64,000 nucleotides of DNA from Rhabdophis nuchalis. Lineage: Eukaryota; Chordata; Lepidosauria; Squamata; Natricidae. How positions within the stretch are numbered: the stretch's first letter is position 1; the number at the start of each line of letters is the position of its first letter. Shown in pieces: positions 52,255 through 63,654 of this stretch. The stretch covers positions 184,524,962 through 184,588,961 of the forward strand of contig CM077644.1 in the NCBI GenBank assembly GCA_039707465.1, read 5' to 3'. The notes below the pieces were generated by a model. That model was not told where the DNA came from and did no database searches. It was given only the letters and a program-made list of their open reading frames with translations. Position numbers and translations under genes: made by a program.

Positions 52255-53275
52255 ATGGAGGAAGGGAACCCCTAACCACCCCAACGATGCCGTTGAAGTG
52301 ATGTCCCAGTGTCTGGAGGCCGTACGGGTCTGGATGGGGAGGAACAAGCTTCAGCTCAACCCTTCCAAGACCGAGTGGCTGTGGTTTCCAGCGTCTCGAT
52401 ATAGCCAGTTAGTTCCATCTCTGGCTATCGGGGGTGAGTCATTAGTCCCCGCGGAAAGGGCCTGCAACTTGGGCGTCCTCCTGGATTTGCAGATGTCCCT
52501 GGATGACAGCCGTGACAGCCGTAGCCAGGGGGGCTTTCTATCAGGTGTTCCTGATATGCCAGTTGTGCCCCTTTCTAGATCGGGACACCCTACACACGGT
52601 CACTCAAGCCCTCGTTATATCCCGTCTGGACTACTGCAATGCTCTCTACATGGGGCTCCCCTTGAGATGCACCCGGAGACTTCAGTTGCTCCAGAATGCG
52701 GCCGCGCGGGGGATTCTGGGAGTCTCACGGTACTCCCGGGTAACACCTGTCCTGCGCGAGCTGCACTGGCTGCCTGTGGTCTTCCGGGTGCGCTTCAAGG
52801 TGTTAATTACCATCTTCAAAGCACTCCATGGCATGGGTCCTGGTTATTTGCGAGACCACCTCCTACCACACACCTCTCTTCAACCTGTCCGCTCCCACAG
52901 GGAGGGCTTCCTCAGGGTGCCGTCTGCCAGTCAATGCCGGCTGGCGACTCCCAGGGGAAGGGCCTTCTCTGTGGCGGGTCCGGCCCTCTGGAACGACCTG
53001 CGCCCCGATCTTCGCAGCATCACTGACCTACGCCTCTTCCGTCGGATGCTTAAAACGCATTTTTTCCACCTGACCGGCCTGGCATAGATTAAGGGTCTAA
53101 TTTTAAAGCTAGCATTTTAGTGATCTTAATTTTTCTTAGCACAGATTTTACTATTTAATTTTATTTTATATTATATGTATGTGTTGTGGTTTTTACCTTT
53201 TCTGTGCACCGCCCTGTCCTACCACGGAGAATAGGGCAGTATATAAATTCGAAAAATAAAATAAATAAATAAAAT
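52255..53275 (+). mobile_element. L2 LINE, 5'-truncated, 3' end complete
   Basis: Forward L2 with about 830 bp of ORF2, then the 3'UTR with GCACCGCCCTGTCCTACCAC and GGGCAGTATATAAATTC, ending in an AAATA repeat. GC content is much higher than the flanks, as in other L2 coding parts. No TSD identified. Confidence 0.88.
52262..53087 (+). pseudogene. L2 ORF2 C-terminal part, one frameshift
   Basis: The first frame (to about 52505) encodes MSQCLEAVRVWMGRNKLQLN, PSKTEWLWFP and LAIGGESLVPAERACNLGVL, the region just after the RT catalytic motif. A deletion near 52505-52515 shifts to the second frame, which stays open to the natural stop at 53087. Blocks there are LVISRLDYCNALYMGLPLR, LQLLQNAAARG, LRELHWLPVVFRVRFKVL, IFKALHGMGPGYLRDHLLPH and RGRAFSVAGPALWNDL. 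The catalytic aspartates and endonuclease are missing. Confidence 0.88.
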
Positions 53276-54422
53276 AAAGGGTGTGTGCGATTTCCAAGCT
53301 GCTGCATCCCACAAATGGGGCTTTGCTTGTCTGCATGGCCCAATTGCTGGAATACTGCAGGCCAGTGACATTCCATTGGGATTGGGAAACCTGATTAAAA
53401 TTCCTGCAGCCCAATCTGGTAGCCCTAGACTCCCAGCAGAACTAGTTTTTGTTTTAATTTATTCTCCTTTGCAATCTTGATTGCAATCTAAAACCATATC
53501 TGCCATTTGCTATGCACACATTTATTTGAACAGGTCTCGAGAATCTGCAGAAGAATAAAACAATACTAGGTGGGACAGATAGACTGATAAGTAAATTTTC
53601 AAGTTGGGTACAACGTGAAAATAAAATTTAATAGAGATTTGGGGTAGGTATATTGAACGCTGATGGAAATCTTTCCTGCTAATCATAAGGTGTTAACACT
53701 CCAGAGCATGCAAATGTTTCCCAAGGTTGAAATCCTTGCTGATTTTCTTTAAAAATAACCAAAAAACTAACTGCACTGCAGATAAAGTCTATCCATATAA
53801 ACTGAAGGTCACTGGACCAAGCGTTGACTGAGCGAGTTGTATAAAATCCAATTTATACGAAGTGGGCAATTATAGCCACAGAATTGGTGATTACCTGTTC
53901 ATAGTTATCTTTAGTGATATTTATCTCTTTTTCCTAAATTTTCACCAAGACGCAGATCGTTTTTCTTTTTAAGATATTTTACCAACTTAATATTTTATTA
54001 AAAACAACTTACGAACTGCTTAAGTATGACACAAATTGACTCCAACTGTTATCAACAAAACAGCAATGAAAATCAAGTGCACTACAGCAGTGGGAAGCCA
54101 TTTATTCTAAGACTTTGAGTATTTTAATTGAAAATCCTCTTGCTTAGCTTCAAAGAATTGGCGATTGTAAAGATTGCTGGTAAAATACACAAGTTATTTT
54201 AGTATACTTCCTGGATAAATTTTCATTTTGTTTGCTTGTTCTTTCTTTTTTTATCCCGATCTCCAAGTAGGGGCACACATGAGTAACCTGCACAAAGATT
54301 GCCTAAATCTCATTGAAATCAATTGCATTTAAAGAGAATTGCTACTGAAACATGTAGCGCATGACAATTAGATGGAATGGTGGTGAAGTTTATCCCTGCT
54401 TTTAGTTTCTTTTTACTTTTAC
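53276..54422. other. Unannotated AT-rich sequence
   Basis: No gene or clear element recognised. Confidence 0.5.
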
Positions 54423-55193
54423 ACTAGCTATACCCGGCCACACGTTGCTGTGTCCCAGTCTGGTTAAATGGCCAACCAATCTGTGTGTAGATCTACACCT
54501 GCACACATACACACAACCACCATATAACCCCAACCTACCTACCTACTGTATTTCTCCCTCTCTATCTATCCCTCTACCTACCTACCTACTGTATTTCTTC
54601 CTTTCTCCCTCTACCTACCTACCTACTGTATTCCCCCTCTCTATCCCTCTACCTACCTACTGTATTTCTCCCTCTCTCTCTATTCCTCTAGCTACCTACC
54701 TACCTACTGTATTTCTCCCTCTCTATCTATCCCTCTACCTACCTCCCTACTGTATTTCTTCCTTTCTCCCTCTATCTACCTACCTACCTACTGTATTCCC
54801 CCTCTCTATCCCTCTACCTACCTACTGTATTTCTCCCTCTCTCTCTATTCCTCTACCTACCTACCTACCTACCTACCTACCTACCTACCTACCTACTGTA
54901 TTTCTCCCTATCTATCTATACACCTACCTACCTACCTATGGTATTTCTCCCTCTCTGTCTATCCCTCTACTTACCTACCTACTGCATTTCTTCCTTTCTC
55001 TCGCTACCTGCCTGCCTACCTACCTACCTACCTACCTACTATATTTCTTCCTTTCTCCCTCTACCTACCTACCTACCTACCTACCTACCTACCTACCTAC
55101 CTACTGTATTTCTCCCTCTCTATCTATCACCCTATCTACCTACCTACCTACCTTATTTCTCCCTCTCTATCTATCCCTCTATCTACCTATGTA
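54423..55193 (+). mobile_element. RTE/Penelope-like repeat, 5' part with expanded minisatellite
   Basis: Starts ACACTAGCTATACCCGGCCA and CACGTTGCTGTGTCCCAGTC like the compact copy at 25395. From about 54530 to 55190 it holds about 660 bp of CTAC/TACC repeats interrupted at intervals by TGTATTTCTCCCTCTCTATC-like spacers, where the compact copy has only about 75 bp of such sequence. A CR1 then interrupts it; the 3' part resumes at about 55906. Confidence 0.72.
54530..55190 (+). repeat. Two-level TACC minisatellite
   Basis: CTAC units in blocks of 2 to 10 alternate with a CTGTATTTCTCCCTCTC-type spacer, giving a higher-order period of roughly 45-90 bp repeated over a dozen times. The tract is nearly free of G and of plus-strand stops, which creates a spurious 249-codon frame. 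Confidence 0.93.
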
Positions 55194-55275
55194 ATACAAT
55201 AATACAATAGCAGAGTTGGAAGGGACCTTGGAGGTCATCTAGTCCAACTCCCTGCCTAGGCAGGAAGCCCTATAC
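55194..55275 (-). mobile_element. CR1/L3 LINE, 3' end part (split by a hAT)
   Basis: Reversed CR1 with an AATACAATAATACAATA tail and the 3'UTR motif, identical in layout to 48910-49030. Interrupted at 55275 and resumed at 55614. Confidence 0.85.
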
Positions 55276-55613
55276 CCATGATGGCGAACCTATGGCATGG
55301 GGGCCACAGGTGGCACACAAAACCATTTCTTAGGGCATGCGAGGCATTGCCCTGCCAGCTTCAGTGTGTATGTGTGCCCTGGCCAGCTGATTTAGGCCTT
55401 CTTTAGGCCATTTTTTGCCCTTTGGAGGTGGGGGAAGGCTGTTTTCACCCTCCCCAGGCTCCTATAAAGTCTCTGGAGCCTGGGGAGTACGTAAAAAGCA
55501 TGCCAAATGCAGGGGGTCTTGCACATAGCATTATGGATGTGGCACACCTGTGCACATCACCCCTGCACTCCCCCTGCTTTTGGCACGCGAGCCAAAAAAG
55601 GTTAGCCATCACT
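55276..55613. mobile_element. hAT element inserted in the CR1
   Basis: Ends CATGATGGCGAACCTATGGC and a diverged complement AAAAGGTTAGCCATCACT. TSD CCCTATAC / CCCTAAAC (55268-55275 and 55614-55621). Removing the element restores the CR1 sequence ...CCCTATACCATTTCAGAC exactly as in the uninterrupted CR1 at 49022, which fixes the boundaries. 338 bp, no transposase. Confidence 0.87.
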
Positions 55614-55905
55614 CCCTAAACCATTTCAGACAAATGGCTATCCAACATCTTCATAAAGATTTCCAGTGTTGGGGCATTCACAACTTCTGGAGGCAAATTC
55701 TGTTCCACTGATTAATTTTTCTAACTGCCAGGAAATGTCTCCTCAGTTCTAAGTTGCTTCTCTCCTTGATTAGTTTCCACCCATTGCTTCTTGTTCTGCC
55801 GTCAGGTGCTTTGGAGAGTGGCTTGACTCCCTCTTCTTTGTGGCTACCCCTGAGATATTGGAAGGCTGCTATCATGTCTCCCCTGGTCCCTCTTTTATTA
55901 AACTG
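55614..55905 (-). mobile_element. CR1/L3 LINE, coding part after the hAT
   Basis: Minus strand retains the CR1 C terminus with small damage: KRGTRGDMIAAFQYLRGSHK, EEGVKPLSKAPDGRTRSNGW, RSNLELRRHFLAVRKINQWN, then a shifted end matching APTLEIFMKMLDSH. Truncated near 55905, where the host repeat resumes. Confidence 0.85.
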
Positions 55906-56247
55906 TATTTCTTCCCTCCCCTCTCTCTCTATATGGGCCACCTGGGAGTTTGCTATCCCAGTGCCTTTTTGGCCCTAAGAGGCCTCCATATGAGGCCTCT
56001 TCCAACACTGACAGTTGAAAAGCAGTCTGATGGGTGGGGCTACAGGGAGGTGAAAACATGATCAGTGGGTACATTTTACATTTGTGTACCTTGCACATGA
56101 CACATGTGTGTTAGGCACAAAATGAGTAGGTATTCTATTATCGGAAGTCCTTGTGTACATTGTGTGAAAAATTGAGGTAAATCGGTCCAGTAGTTTTTGA
56201 GATTAGTGGATTCGTACAAACTATTTGACATTTTTATTTATATAGAT
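55906..56247 (+). mobile_element. RTE/Penelope-like repeat, 3' part
   Basis: Continues the element from 54423. It shares GTGGGGCTACAGGGAGGTGA, GAAGTCCTTGTGTACATTGT, TAGTTTTTGAGATTAGTGG and the end TTTTTATTTATATAGAT with the compact copy at 25395-25925. It also contains a GAGGCCTCCATATGAGGCCTC palindrome-like stretch near 55980. Confidence 0.75.
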
Positions 56248-57076
56248 AATCAATGGTGCAGAATGCCAAGAGTTTTAATTCTGCCATATGTTAAAGGCCA
56301 CTGATCCAGTTTCTGAATTATGCTAAAAAAAAACAACCCAAAATGAGCAGAGCATTACCACGATGAGAAACATTAACATCTTCAATCATGATGGTCTTTT
56401 CTTCATTGTTTGGACTTTTACAGTCTGACATATAAACATTTTAATCATTCTATATCAACATCTTTTTGATGCATTTGTTCAATAACACTATAGAATGTTG
56501 ACATGCCTGCATTTATAAGGGGGGAACTAATCAGATGAATTCTCAGCAACAATCCTGGTATCATTATTTGATGGGTTTTGGAAGTGAGTAGAGAGGAATA
56601 GCAAGTTGAGGCTGGAAAACTGGGCTTCAAGTCTATGTTTCTCTGGCAGATTGACAATGATTTACTATCAACTGAGTTAACATAAAAGTCCACTATTCCT
56701 CTAACCTGCTTCTATTTAGGAAATTCAGCTGGCAACAAAAGGAACACTATCTGATCTTTCACACAATGTGCAAAATGGTTTCTCTGATTAAAACCAAAAT
56801 TTTCATCTACCAGGCATTGGAGACAGTTATCTCATGTTAATGAATTTGCTTTAAGGACCTTCTGGAGAAACAATGAACATTGAAATATTGGGTGCCAGAA
56901 AATACAGAAAAAACTGCTTAATCAGTTAGTTCCTCTTCCCTCAGAAAACTAGGAGTCCACATAATTCAGAATAATTGTTATGGATGGAGAAGGGAAATGG
57001 AATATTGTGGAAGAAAACATCACTAGCTGGTTGAAAGAATCAATAGAAGGAGCTCACACTGGAACATTTTGATATG
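56248..57076. other. Unannotated AT-rich sequence
   Basis: No gene or clear element recognised. Confidence 0.5.
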
Positions 57077-57151
57077 GATCATAATTTTAGGATTAGTTAT
57101 GTAAATTTAAGTTGTATTTAGATTTACATAACTAATCCTAAAATTATGATC
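57077..57151. repeat. Perfect 30-bp inverted repeat (hairpin)
   Basis: 57077-57106 and 57122-57151 are exact reverse complements, starting GATCATAATTTTAGG, around a 15-nt loop. I see no TSD and no known transposon termini at its ends. Confidence 0.92.
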
Positions 57152-57984
57152 TATGTGCATTCCACTTTACTTGCTCATTCATTTTTGTTTTTTCTGTCAT
57201 TATTTTGGTGTTATGTTGGTAAGAATAGGCTGATTCTTGAAGTTATAAATAACACTACTTTTCCCTTCGTATATCATCTTACTGAGATAATTCTCTCTCT
57301 AATTTACTTTGCTGCTATTGAATCTCTGCAGATAACCTACATTTCACAAAAGCCAAGATGAGATATTAGGTTATGTTTGACGTTAATCAATGCATGGGTA
57401 TATTTTGGAAACCGATATATTTTTAGCATTTACATTTTCTCAAATGTCTTGACTCTGAATATACCTGACTCACTGTGTATGTATGTCTGTGTGTCTTTGT
57501 GGCTTGCCCTAAATACAGTATTGTAATCCCTATACAAAGTATTGATTACTTTTCATCTTTGGTACCTCCTTTGAAGCCAGAACAGCATTAGAAAGTCTGT
57601 TTCAAATTTAGACTGGGTTGATATCAAACTTCAGGTGGCTGAGATGACATATGATCTCTGAAAATTATGACCAAATTAATTTTTAACCAGTTCCAATTAT
57701 TACTGCCTTGAGGTTTTCAAACAAATGATTAAATTATCAATGAATAGGATTGTTAAAGTGGATTTCCTTCAGAGATCAGTTGGTTTGAAGAATCAAAGCA
57801 AAGACATTAAAGTTAAATAAATGTCTGGCCAACCAACATAGTTGGTAAAATATTCCTAGTTTCTTGTATAAAGTATACAGACTTATTCAGCAAAAGGAGA
57901 TGCAACTGTATGGACAGGATAGCACTAAAATCAAAGGGAAGTTAAAAATCTTTAAGAACCTAGTAAGGTAAAATAAGCAATAGT
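57152..57984. other. Unannotated AT-rich sequence
   Basis: No gene or clear element recognised. Confidence 0.5.
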
Positions 57985-58450
57985 GTGGATGTCCTCCCAC
58001 AATGGAGGTTATAGGGGCTGGATGAGGGACAACTTATCTTTGGTAAGATAGAGAGGCTGTGGGTAGGAGACATCTCTACATCTGGGGGTTTACTATTTTT
58101 GATCTTGGTTGGGGTTGCAATATCTCAGATGAACCTGGGGCAAAATCTAGTGTCTTCCTGCACCTCCCTCTCAAGGCAGCCATGGCTAGGAGGACCTTTG
58201 GATTGTGTGCCAGTTGTGCCCCTTCCTGGATTGAAAAGCACTCTTTTCAGTCATTCATGTCCTGTTCCTCTTCTGGGTAGACTATAGCACTACGTGGAGC
58301 TACCCTTGAAGAGTATTCAGAGGCTGCAGGTGGTGCAGAATGCAGCAGCAAAGAAATTATGAATGCCAGTTAAGTTCCGCATGTAACAACTGTGCTACAC
58401 AAGCTGCATTAGGTGCCAGTTTGCTCAAATGCCAGGCTACAATTATTGCA
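57985..58450 (+). mobile_element. Old L2 LINE fragment
   Basis: Weak but ordered similarity to the L2 at 52500-52760: GTGCCAGTTGTGCCCCTTCC (QLCPFL), TAGACTATAGCACTACGTGG (LDYCNALY) and AGAGGCTGCAGGTGGTGCAG with AATGCAGCAGCA (LQVVQNAAA). Then a THVTTVLHKLH-like stretch. Many stops and frameshifts; clearly older than the other L2 copies. Confidence 0.68.
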
Positions 58451-59479
58451 ACTGCCATTTTGAATAGGTGTAGCCACTGCCAAATGGAAAAAAAAACTGG
58501 GCAGAAGGCTTGTAGTATCCTGAGGAATTGATCCAATTCTGTTACATTTCTAATTTAGGACAAAATAAGGCACCATCTCAATTGTTGATACATCCAAGGT
58601 TATTATTATTTTGTTTGCTTACTGTCTACAAAACCAAAATAAAGGAAATCCTGGAAAATGGTCATTCATCATAAAATAATTAAATTGACAATCTTTTTCC
58701 AGTAATTTATATTAATGTTCCATCTCATATCTGAAGTACCTTCCGAAGTGCCATAAGGAACACTTTGGAGCATCTCCTATTTAGACATCTAATGCATCTA
58801 ATGTCTGAAAAAGGAATCAAATATAAGTGAAGGAATGTGAAAATTAATTATAAAGACAAAAGACAAAAATACTGAAGAATGGGTTCTTTCTTATTTCTAC
58901 ATCATGCTTTTTTTCAATAAGAGCGCAGAGAGAAAACCATGTCTATTAAAAAGTAGAAGTTCAGAATAATAAAATATTCAAGCTTTTTTTTAAAAAAAAA
59001 AGTGAAAAAAAAATAATTATTTCATGAGAGTTGCAATCACATAATTAATTACAGTTTAACAGAAAAGAAAATCTCTGGTCGTTTTTAGCTAGTTTTAGCG
59101 AATCACAGATGAGAGACCTGATATTAATCAATTCTTTAAAAGATACCAGTCTAATCTAACATATTAAGAGGTATTAACAGCATACACATAGACAAAGGCA
59201 ATAATGTGTTATACATAGGCAATGTAACAAAAACATTATTGAGCTTCAAATGAGAAATGTGCTGTTGAAAGAATAGAAAATGTTAGGCACTTCTATAAGT
59301 TTAACTGAGCTTATTAATTATTTTGAGTAGATATGTGCAATTATATTGTAAATTCTATCAATGTTAATTGGAATACTAAAAGTATTGACATATATACATT
59401 ATAAGTAGACTAATGACAGAAATGATAAAACAAATACACATCTTTTTTTAAAAAGAACATTGGTGATGTTTATGAGTAC
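58451..59479. other. Unannotated AT-rich sequence
   Basis: No gene or clear element recognised. Confidence 0.5.
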
Positions 59480-59733
59480 TGCAAGCCCTCTGAAACAATT
59501 AGTGGGAAAGTCAGATTCACTTTATGACTGAGTGAACACTTTATGGCTGTTAAGTGAATCACTGCAGGTGTTAAGTTAGTAACATGGTTATGTTACTAAT
59601 GTAACATCTGCAGTGATTCACTTAACAGCCAATGCAAGAAAGATCATAAAATGGGGCAAAATTGACTTAACAACTGTCTTGCTTAGTAACAGAAATGTTG
59701 GCTCAAGTGTGATCATAAGTTGAGACTACCTGT
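59480..59733. mobile_element. Tigger-like (Tc1/mariner) DNA transposon fragment
   Basis: The right end reads CATAAGTTGAGACTACCTG followed by TA (59734-59735). This resembles the CAGGTAGTCCTCGACTTA terminus of Tigger-like elements with a TA target. The interior has the family's GTTAAGTGAATCACTGCAG phrase twice in opposite orientation. The left end is not recognisable. Confidence 0.55.
59553..59633. repeat. Inverted repeat inside the Tigger-like fragment
   Basis: GGCTGTTAAGTGAATCACTG and its complement CAGTGATTCACTTAACAGCC, with inner arms that also nearly pair (TTAGTAACATGG / GTTACTAATGTAAC). Confidence 0.85.
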
Positions 59734-59735
59734 AC

Positions 59736-60699
59736 TTCATTTCTCTTCTCTATTCATCCATCATAGACCTAATAAATTTGAATTTTGGGGTTCTGGATCC
59801 AATCACCGCTCATAAACACCTTTAAAACCCAATGGAAAGATTAAAATAAAAAAGATTTTACACATTAGTCTTCTAAGCCTTCTGATGTTTCAGAACTCAT
59901 TATCTTAAGGTCTATTGAGGACATGGTTTCTTATCCAATGTGAGACGTACTGCAGAAATATAATGAACAAGAAGCAGGGTTTTAAATATGGGAGATGATG
60001 GCATGCTTTTAATAATGCTCTCTCTGTTCCACAAGAACAGGCACAGTAATTTAGAAATATTCATTTTCATTATTATTGGCTTCTAATGGAAGAAAGGATG
60101 GGGAGGGGGAGCAACTGGTGATTTAATTTTAATGAATATGTTAGTCAAAGTAAAGTTTAAGTAAAAGTCCTTTGGAGAATTTGAACAAGACTTTTGATAG
60201 CACATTACAAATGTACCAAATATGGTCATGAAGCTTGAAAACAATAATGCTTGTTTGCTTTCACATAATGCCATCTTTCTAAATAAATACATTTTGAATT
60301 AATAGCAGTGATTAGAATTGCTGAAGAGGAAACCAAGAAATGGGTTTAATTCCCAATGGGACAAAGCTATCTCTATATATCCTTGCAGAAAATGGAGTGC
60401 ATTGCCACATATCATTGGCTCATTTGGACCTCTTCAGAAGAACAGGGAATAAAAAGCTCCATGATTAATTCCTACCCCCTTTTCATGTCTTTTACTATTT
60501 TTTGATTATATCCTACACCAATCCAATTACTCTCAACAGCATACATGATAAGAAAAAATTCCTACATAGGAAAAAATTAAATATTCCCAGCATGTCTGTT
60601 ATACCGTAGTATATTTTTAATCATACAATTCCAACCAAAACATACAATATAAAAAGGAATGTGTCAGAAAAAGAAAATAGAAAAGACGAAAAGATGGCA
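59736..60699. other. Unannotated AT-rich sequence
   Basis: No gene or clear element recognised. Confidence 0.5.
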
Positions 60700-61200
60700 A
60701 AATGCCTTGAACTTAAAATGTTCTTCAAAGTAGTTCCATTCTAAGCAATCTTCCTGAAAACACATAAGGAGGGGAGCTAGCCAGATCTCTACTAGGACAC
60801 AATTCCAATGTACTGGTTCCATCACTGAGAAGCATTGCTTTCTACAGCTTATTTCACCTCTCATAAGTATGGACAACAAGAAATATCCCCCTAGCTATCT
60901 AAGGCCAATTCTAGTTGAGTAGTTGGTCTTGCACATACCTACTTTAAATTGAGCCTATCAATCAATTGGCTAACAATGCAGGGCTCCCCAAATCAGTGTT
61001 GTATATTCCTAGACCCAAGTGCCACTGAATAAATACCTAAAATGCTATATTCCAGACCAATCATAATTTCCAAATAGTCTTTGAATGAAGTCTCATGGAA
61101 GGGGTGCTGCAATAGTCTAATTGGGTGGCAATGAGAGCATGAGTTTCTGTAGTCATGTCCTCTTGTACCAGTTGCAGCTGGACAATTGGTGCACCAACTA
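60700..61200 (-). mobile_element. Old L2 LINE, reversed
   Basis: On the minus strand an ETHALIATQLDYCST-like stretch (about 61150-61100) corresponds to the L2 block THALVxSRLDYCNA. A CFSVMEPVHWNCVLVEIW stretch (about 60840-60780) corresponds to the AFSVxGPxLWNxLPxxI block. Spacing fits L2 order; the frames are broken throughout. Confidence 0.6.
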
Positions 61201-61228
61201 AAGCTGGGTGAGGGCCATGGCTTCTAAC

Positions 61229-61353
61229 CAGTGGTGGGATTCAAATAATTTAACAACTAATTATTTTTTTCTGCAACCTGTTCACCAAACTGCTCACAAA
61301 GTTAACAACTGGTTCTCCCCGAAGTAGTGTGAACCGGCTGAATCCTACCATTG
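61229..61353. mobile_element. Non-autonomous hAT (CAGTGGTGGG family)
   Basis: Ends CAGTGGTGGGATTCAAAT and GAATCCTACCATTG. Perfect 8-bp TSD CTTCTAAC (61221-61228 and 61354-61361). Interior has two ACAACT...AGTTAACAACTGG motifs in opposite arms. 125 bp. Confidence 0.9.
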
Positions 61354-61446
61354 CTTCTAACTGTTGCTTGAGTAGAAATCATAAATTCAAAGGGATCCTT
61401 AATCCTTTCAGAGGAAGTTCCTGACTGTTTAGAGACAACACTGACT

Positions 61447-61795
61447 TGTTAAAGGTAAAGGTAAAGGTTCCCCTCGCACATATGTGCTAGTCATTCCTGA
61501 CTCTAGGGAATGCTGCTCATCTCCATTTCAAAGCCAAAGAGCCAGCACTGTCTGAAGATGTCTCTGGCATGACTAAAGGCTGAAGGTACATGGGACACTG
61601 TTACTTCTACCAAAGGTGGTTCGTATTTTTCTACTTGCATTTTTACGTGCTTTCAAACTGCTAGGTTGGCAGAAGCTGAGACAAGTAATGGGAGCTCACT
61701 CCATTACACAGGCTAGGGATTCGAACCACCAAACTGCCAACCTTTCTGATTAACAAGCTCAACATCTTAGCCACTGAACCACTGTGTCCCAACTA
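61447..61795 (-). mobile_element. tRNA-derived SINE with AAAGGT tail
   Basis: Minus strand from about 61795: a head with TGGTTCAGTGGCTAAGATG and, on the plus strand, the B-box complement GGGATTCGAACCAC (61707-61720). The body contains AGCACGTAAAAATGCAAGTAG, and the 3' end is a TTTACC repeat (61449-61466 read as AAAGGT on plus). Best-preserved of three copies in the window (others at 5816 and 18490). Confidence 0.78.
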
Positions 61796-63497
61796 TCTCA
61801 TTTGAGAACCCAATATCCAAATAACAATTTCATCTTAATTGGGTTCAAATATAGCCTTTACTGTTCCATCCATGATGAAACTACATTGCACTGCGTTGCA
61901 TCTTAAGTTACATTTACAAACTAATATTAATAATGTTTTGAGATTTCCTTCCCCCTCCTCCCCAACTAAGTTTCTGACAAGGTATAACAAGGTAGTACAG
62001 AAGTGACTCCTTTCCATGATCTTTGAGAAATTATGGGGTTTGTGTCAACTATCCCCGTGGAACTCATTTGGCCAGAAGACTTCATGAGAGCCTAAAGCAG
62101 TTGCAATGAGGTCTTGAATATCTGCAGCTGATTCATAGTTTTAAGCAAAAAATCCAGAAAGGCGCCTATTCAATTGACTTGCCCTCCCCCCATTTAAAAT
62201 ATAAACTATGTAATTAAGCAGAGAAATTAAAAGAGAGCACATCATAAATTTGTAGCTATAAGCCAGCAGGTTGCATGGATCCAGGACCATAGTCACTGAA
62301 ATGCTATGGGGTGGGAGCTGCCTCATGGTGGTGCCATCAAGAAGGTCATGTTCTGAGGCACCAGAACAACTGGTGCAACTCTCCTAGGTCCCCCTCCTGA
62401 GAGGACCCTCCCTAACTGACCTCAAAGAAGTAACCCAGCATTGCAAATATTTTGAACCATTCCCAGCTCCATGCAGAGTATCTTGTAGCCCAACAGTATC
62501 ATTATAAGTACATCTTTATTTGGAATTGCTGCTTCATATATTTTAATGCAAGGTCATTTCTGTTTGGCAGTGATCTAATGCAAGAAAAAATACAGCACCT
62601 TCACTACCTATCATGAATTCTCTGAGAATCCCATCAGAAATGAAATACAGTCACTTCTTTGGAGAGGCTTTGGTGTTTAATGTTAGAAAAGTGGAAAACC
62701 CATATCTGCTACTATGTAAAGAAAAAGACCACTTGAGAAGGTAAACAAAGCACTGAAATATAATTCTAGGTTGGTAACAGAGACACCTGGGTTTTATTTT
62801 ACTGGCTCTGGCAAGAAGAACCGAGAAGTTAATATTCTACAAAGACAATGTCATGCAGTAATTTAAGGCAAATCGATGCAGCCAATTTCTGATGCAAATA
62901 GCAAAACCTGAAGCTAAAGAAATATTACATACCTACATCATTAATTCGTAGATAGAATGATAGACAAAGTGACTTCATTTTAAAAGTATTTCAAATGAGC
63001 TACCTAGAATAAAAATATAGATTGGCAGTCTAATCAAATTCTTCTGTCTCTGAATCACAAAATCTTTATGTTAAGGCTGTTCCTCAGAGGAGAAGTGCTT
63101 CTGCAGCATTACTGGAAGTTCACTTGAGGTATTTATTCAAACAGACCCATTTGTGTAAAAATGAACAGCAGCTCACAACCACCCCAATAGGGAAACTATC
63201 TGCACCATTTCCCCAAAGGCAAATGAAGAACCTCTAGGCACAGAGCTCAAAGAAGTTTGCCTGGGGCGTGAAATAACCATTATGTGATTCTTCCTCAATT
63301 TAGTGTACTAATTTTCCTTGCTGCTCACTTTACCCAACTATTTGACACATCCTTAGATCCTAAAATCGTACTCATTTGCCTACACAAATAGTTCTCTCTC
63401 TTTTTTGTTTATAAGTCTGGTCACATATGTGTGCTTGTGCTTGTCAAACAGAGCAGAGCAGGAAAAAGAGGTAATTCTAAGAGAATGTCTACTAAAC
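61796..63497. other. Unannotated sequence
   Basis: No gene or clear element recognised. Confidence 0.5.
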
Positions 63498-63504
63498 CCT
63501 GAAG

Positions 63505-63647
63505 CAGAGGTTGGTTGCTCCCGGTTCAAGTGAACCGGTAGTGGTGGCAGCGTGAGGCTCCGCCCACCTACCTGGATGCTTCTGCACATGTGCTGCACAT
63601 GTGCGCATGAGCGAACCAGTAGTAAAAAAAATGGAAACCCACCACTG
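63505..63647. mobile_element. Non-autonomous hAT (CAGTGGTGGG family)
   Basis: Left end CAGAGGTTGGTTGC is a mutated terminus; right end GGAAACCCACCACTG is close to consensus. Flanks share CCTGAAG (63498-63504 and 63648-63654), 7 bp. Interior CpG-rich (GTGAGGCTCCGCCCACC). Confidence 0.82.
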
Positions 63648-63654
63648 CCTGAAG

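Noticed and set aside
52247..53026. 259-codon frame as a single gene
   Set aside because: Only the first ~85 codons match L2. The rest is the wrong frame after a frameshift; the true L2 continuation is the overlapping frame ending at 53087.
54445..55194. 249-codon plus-strand open frame
   Set aside because: It lies entirely in the CTAC/TACC minisatellite. The repeat contains few plus-strand stops, and the translation is a monotonous Pro/Thr/Tyr/Leu repeat with no domain.
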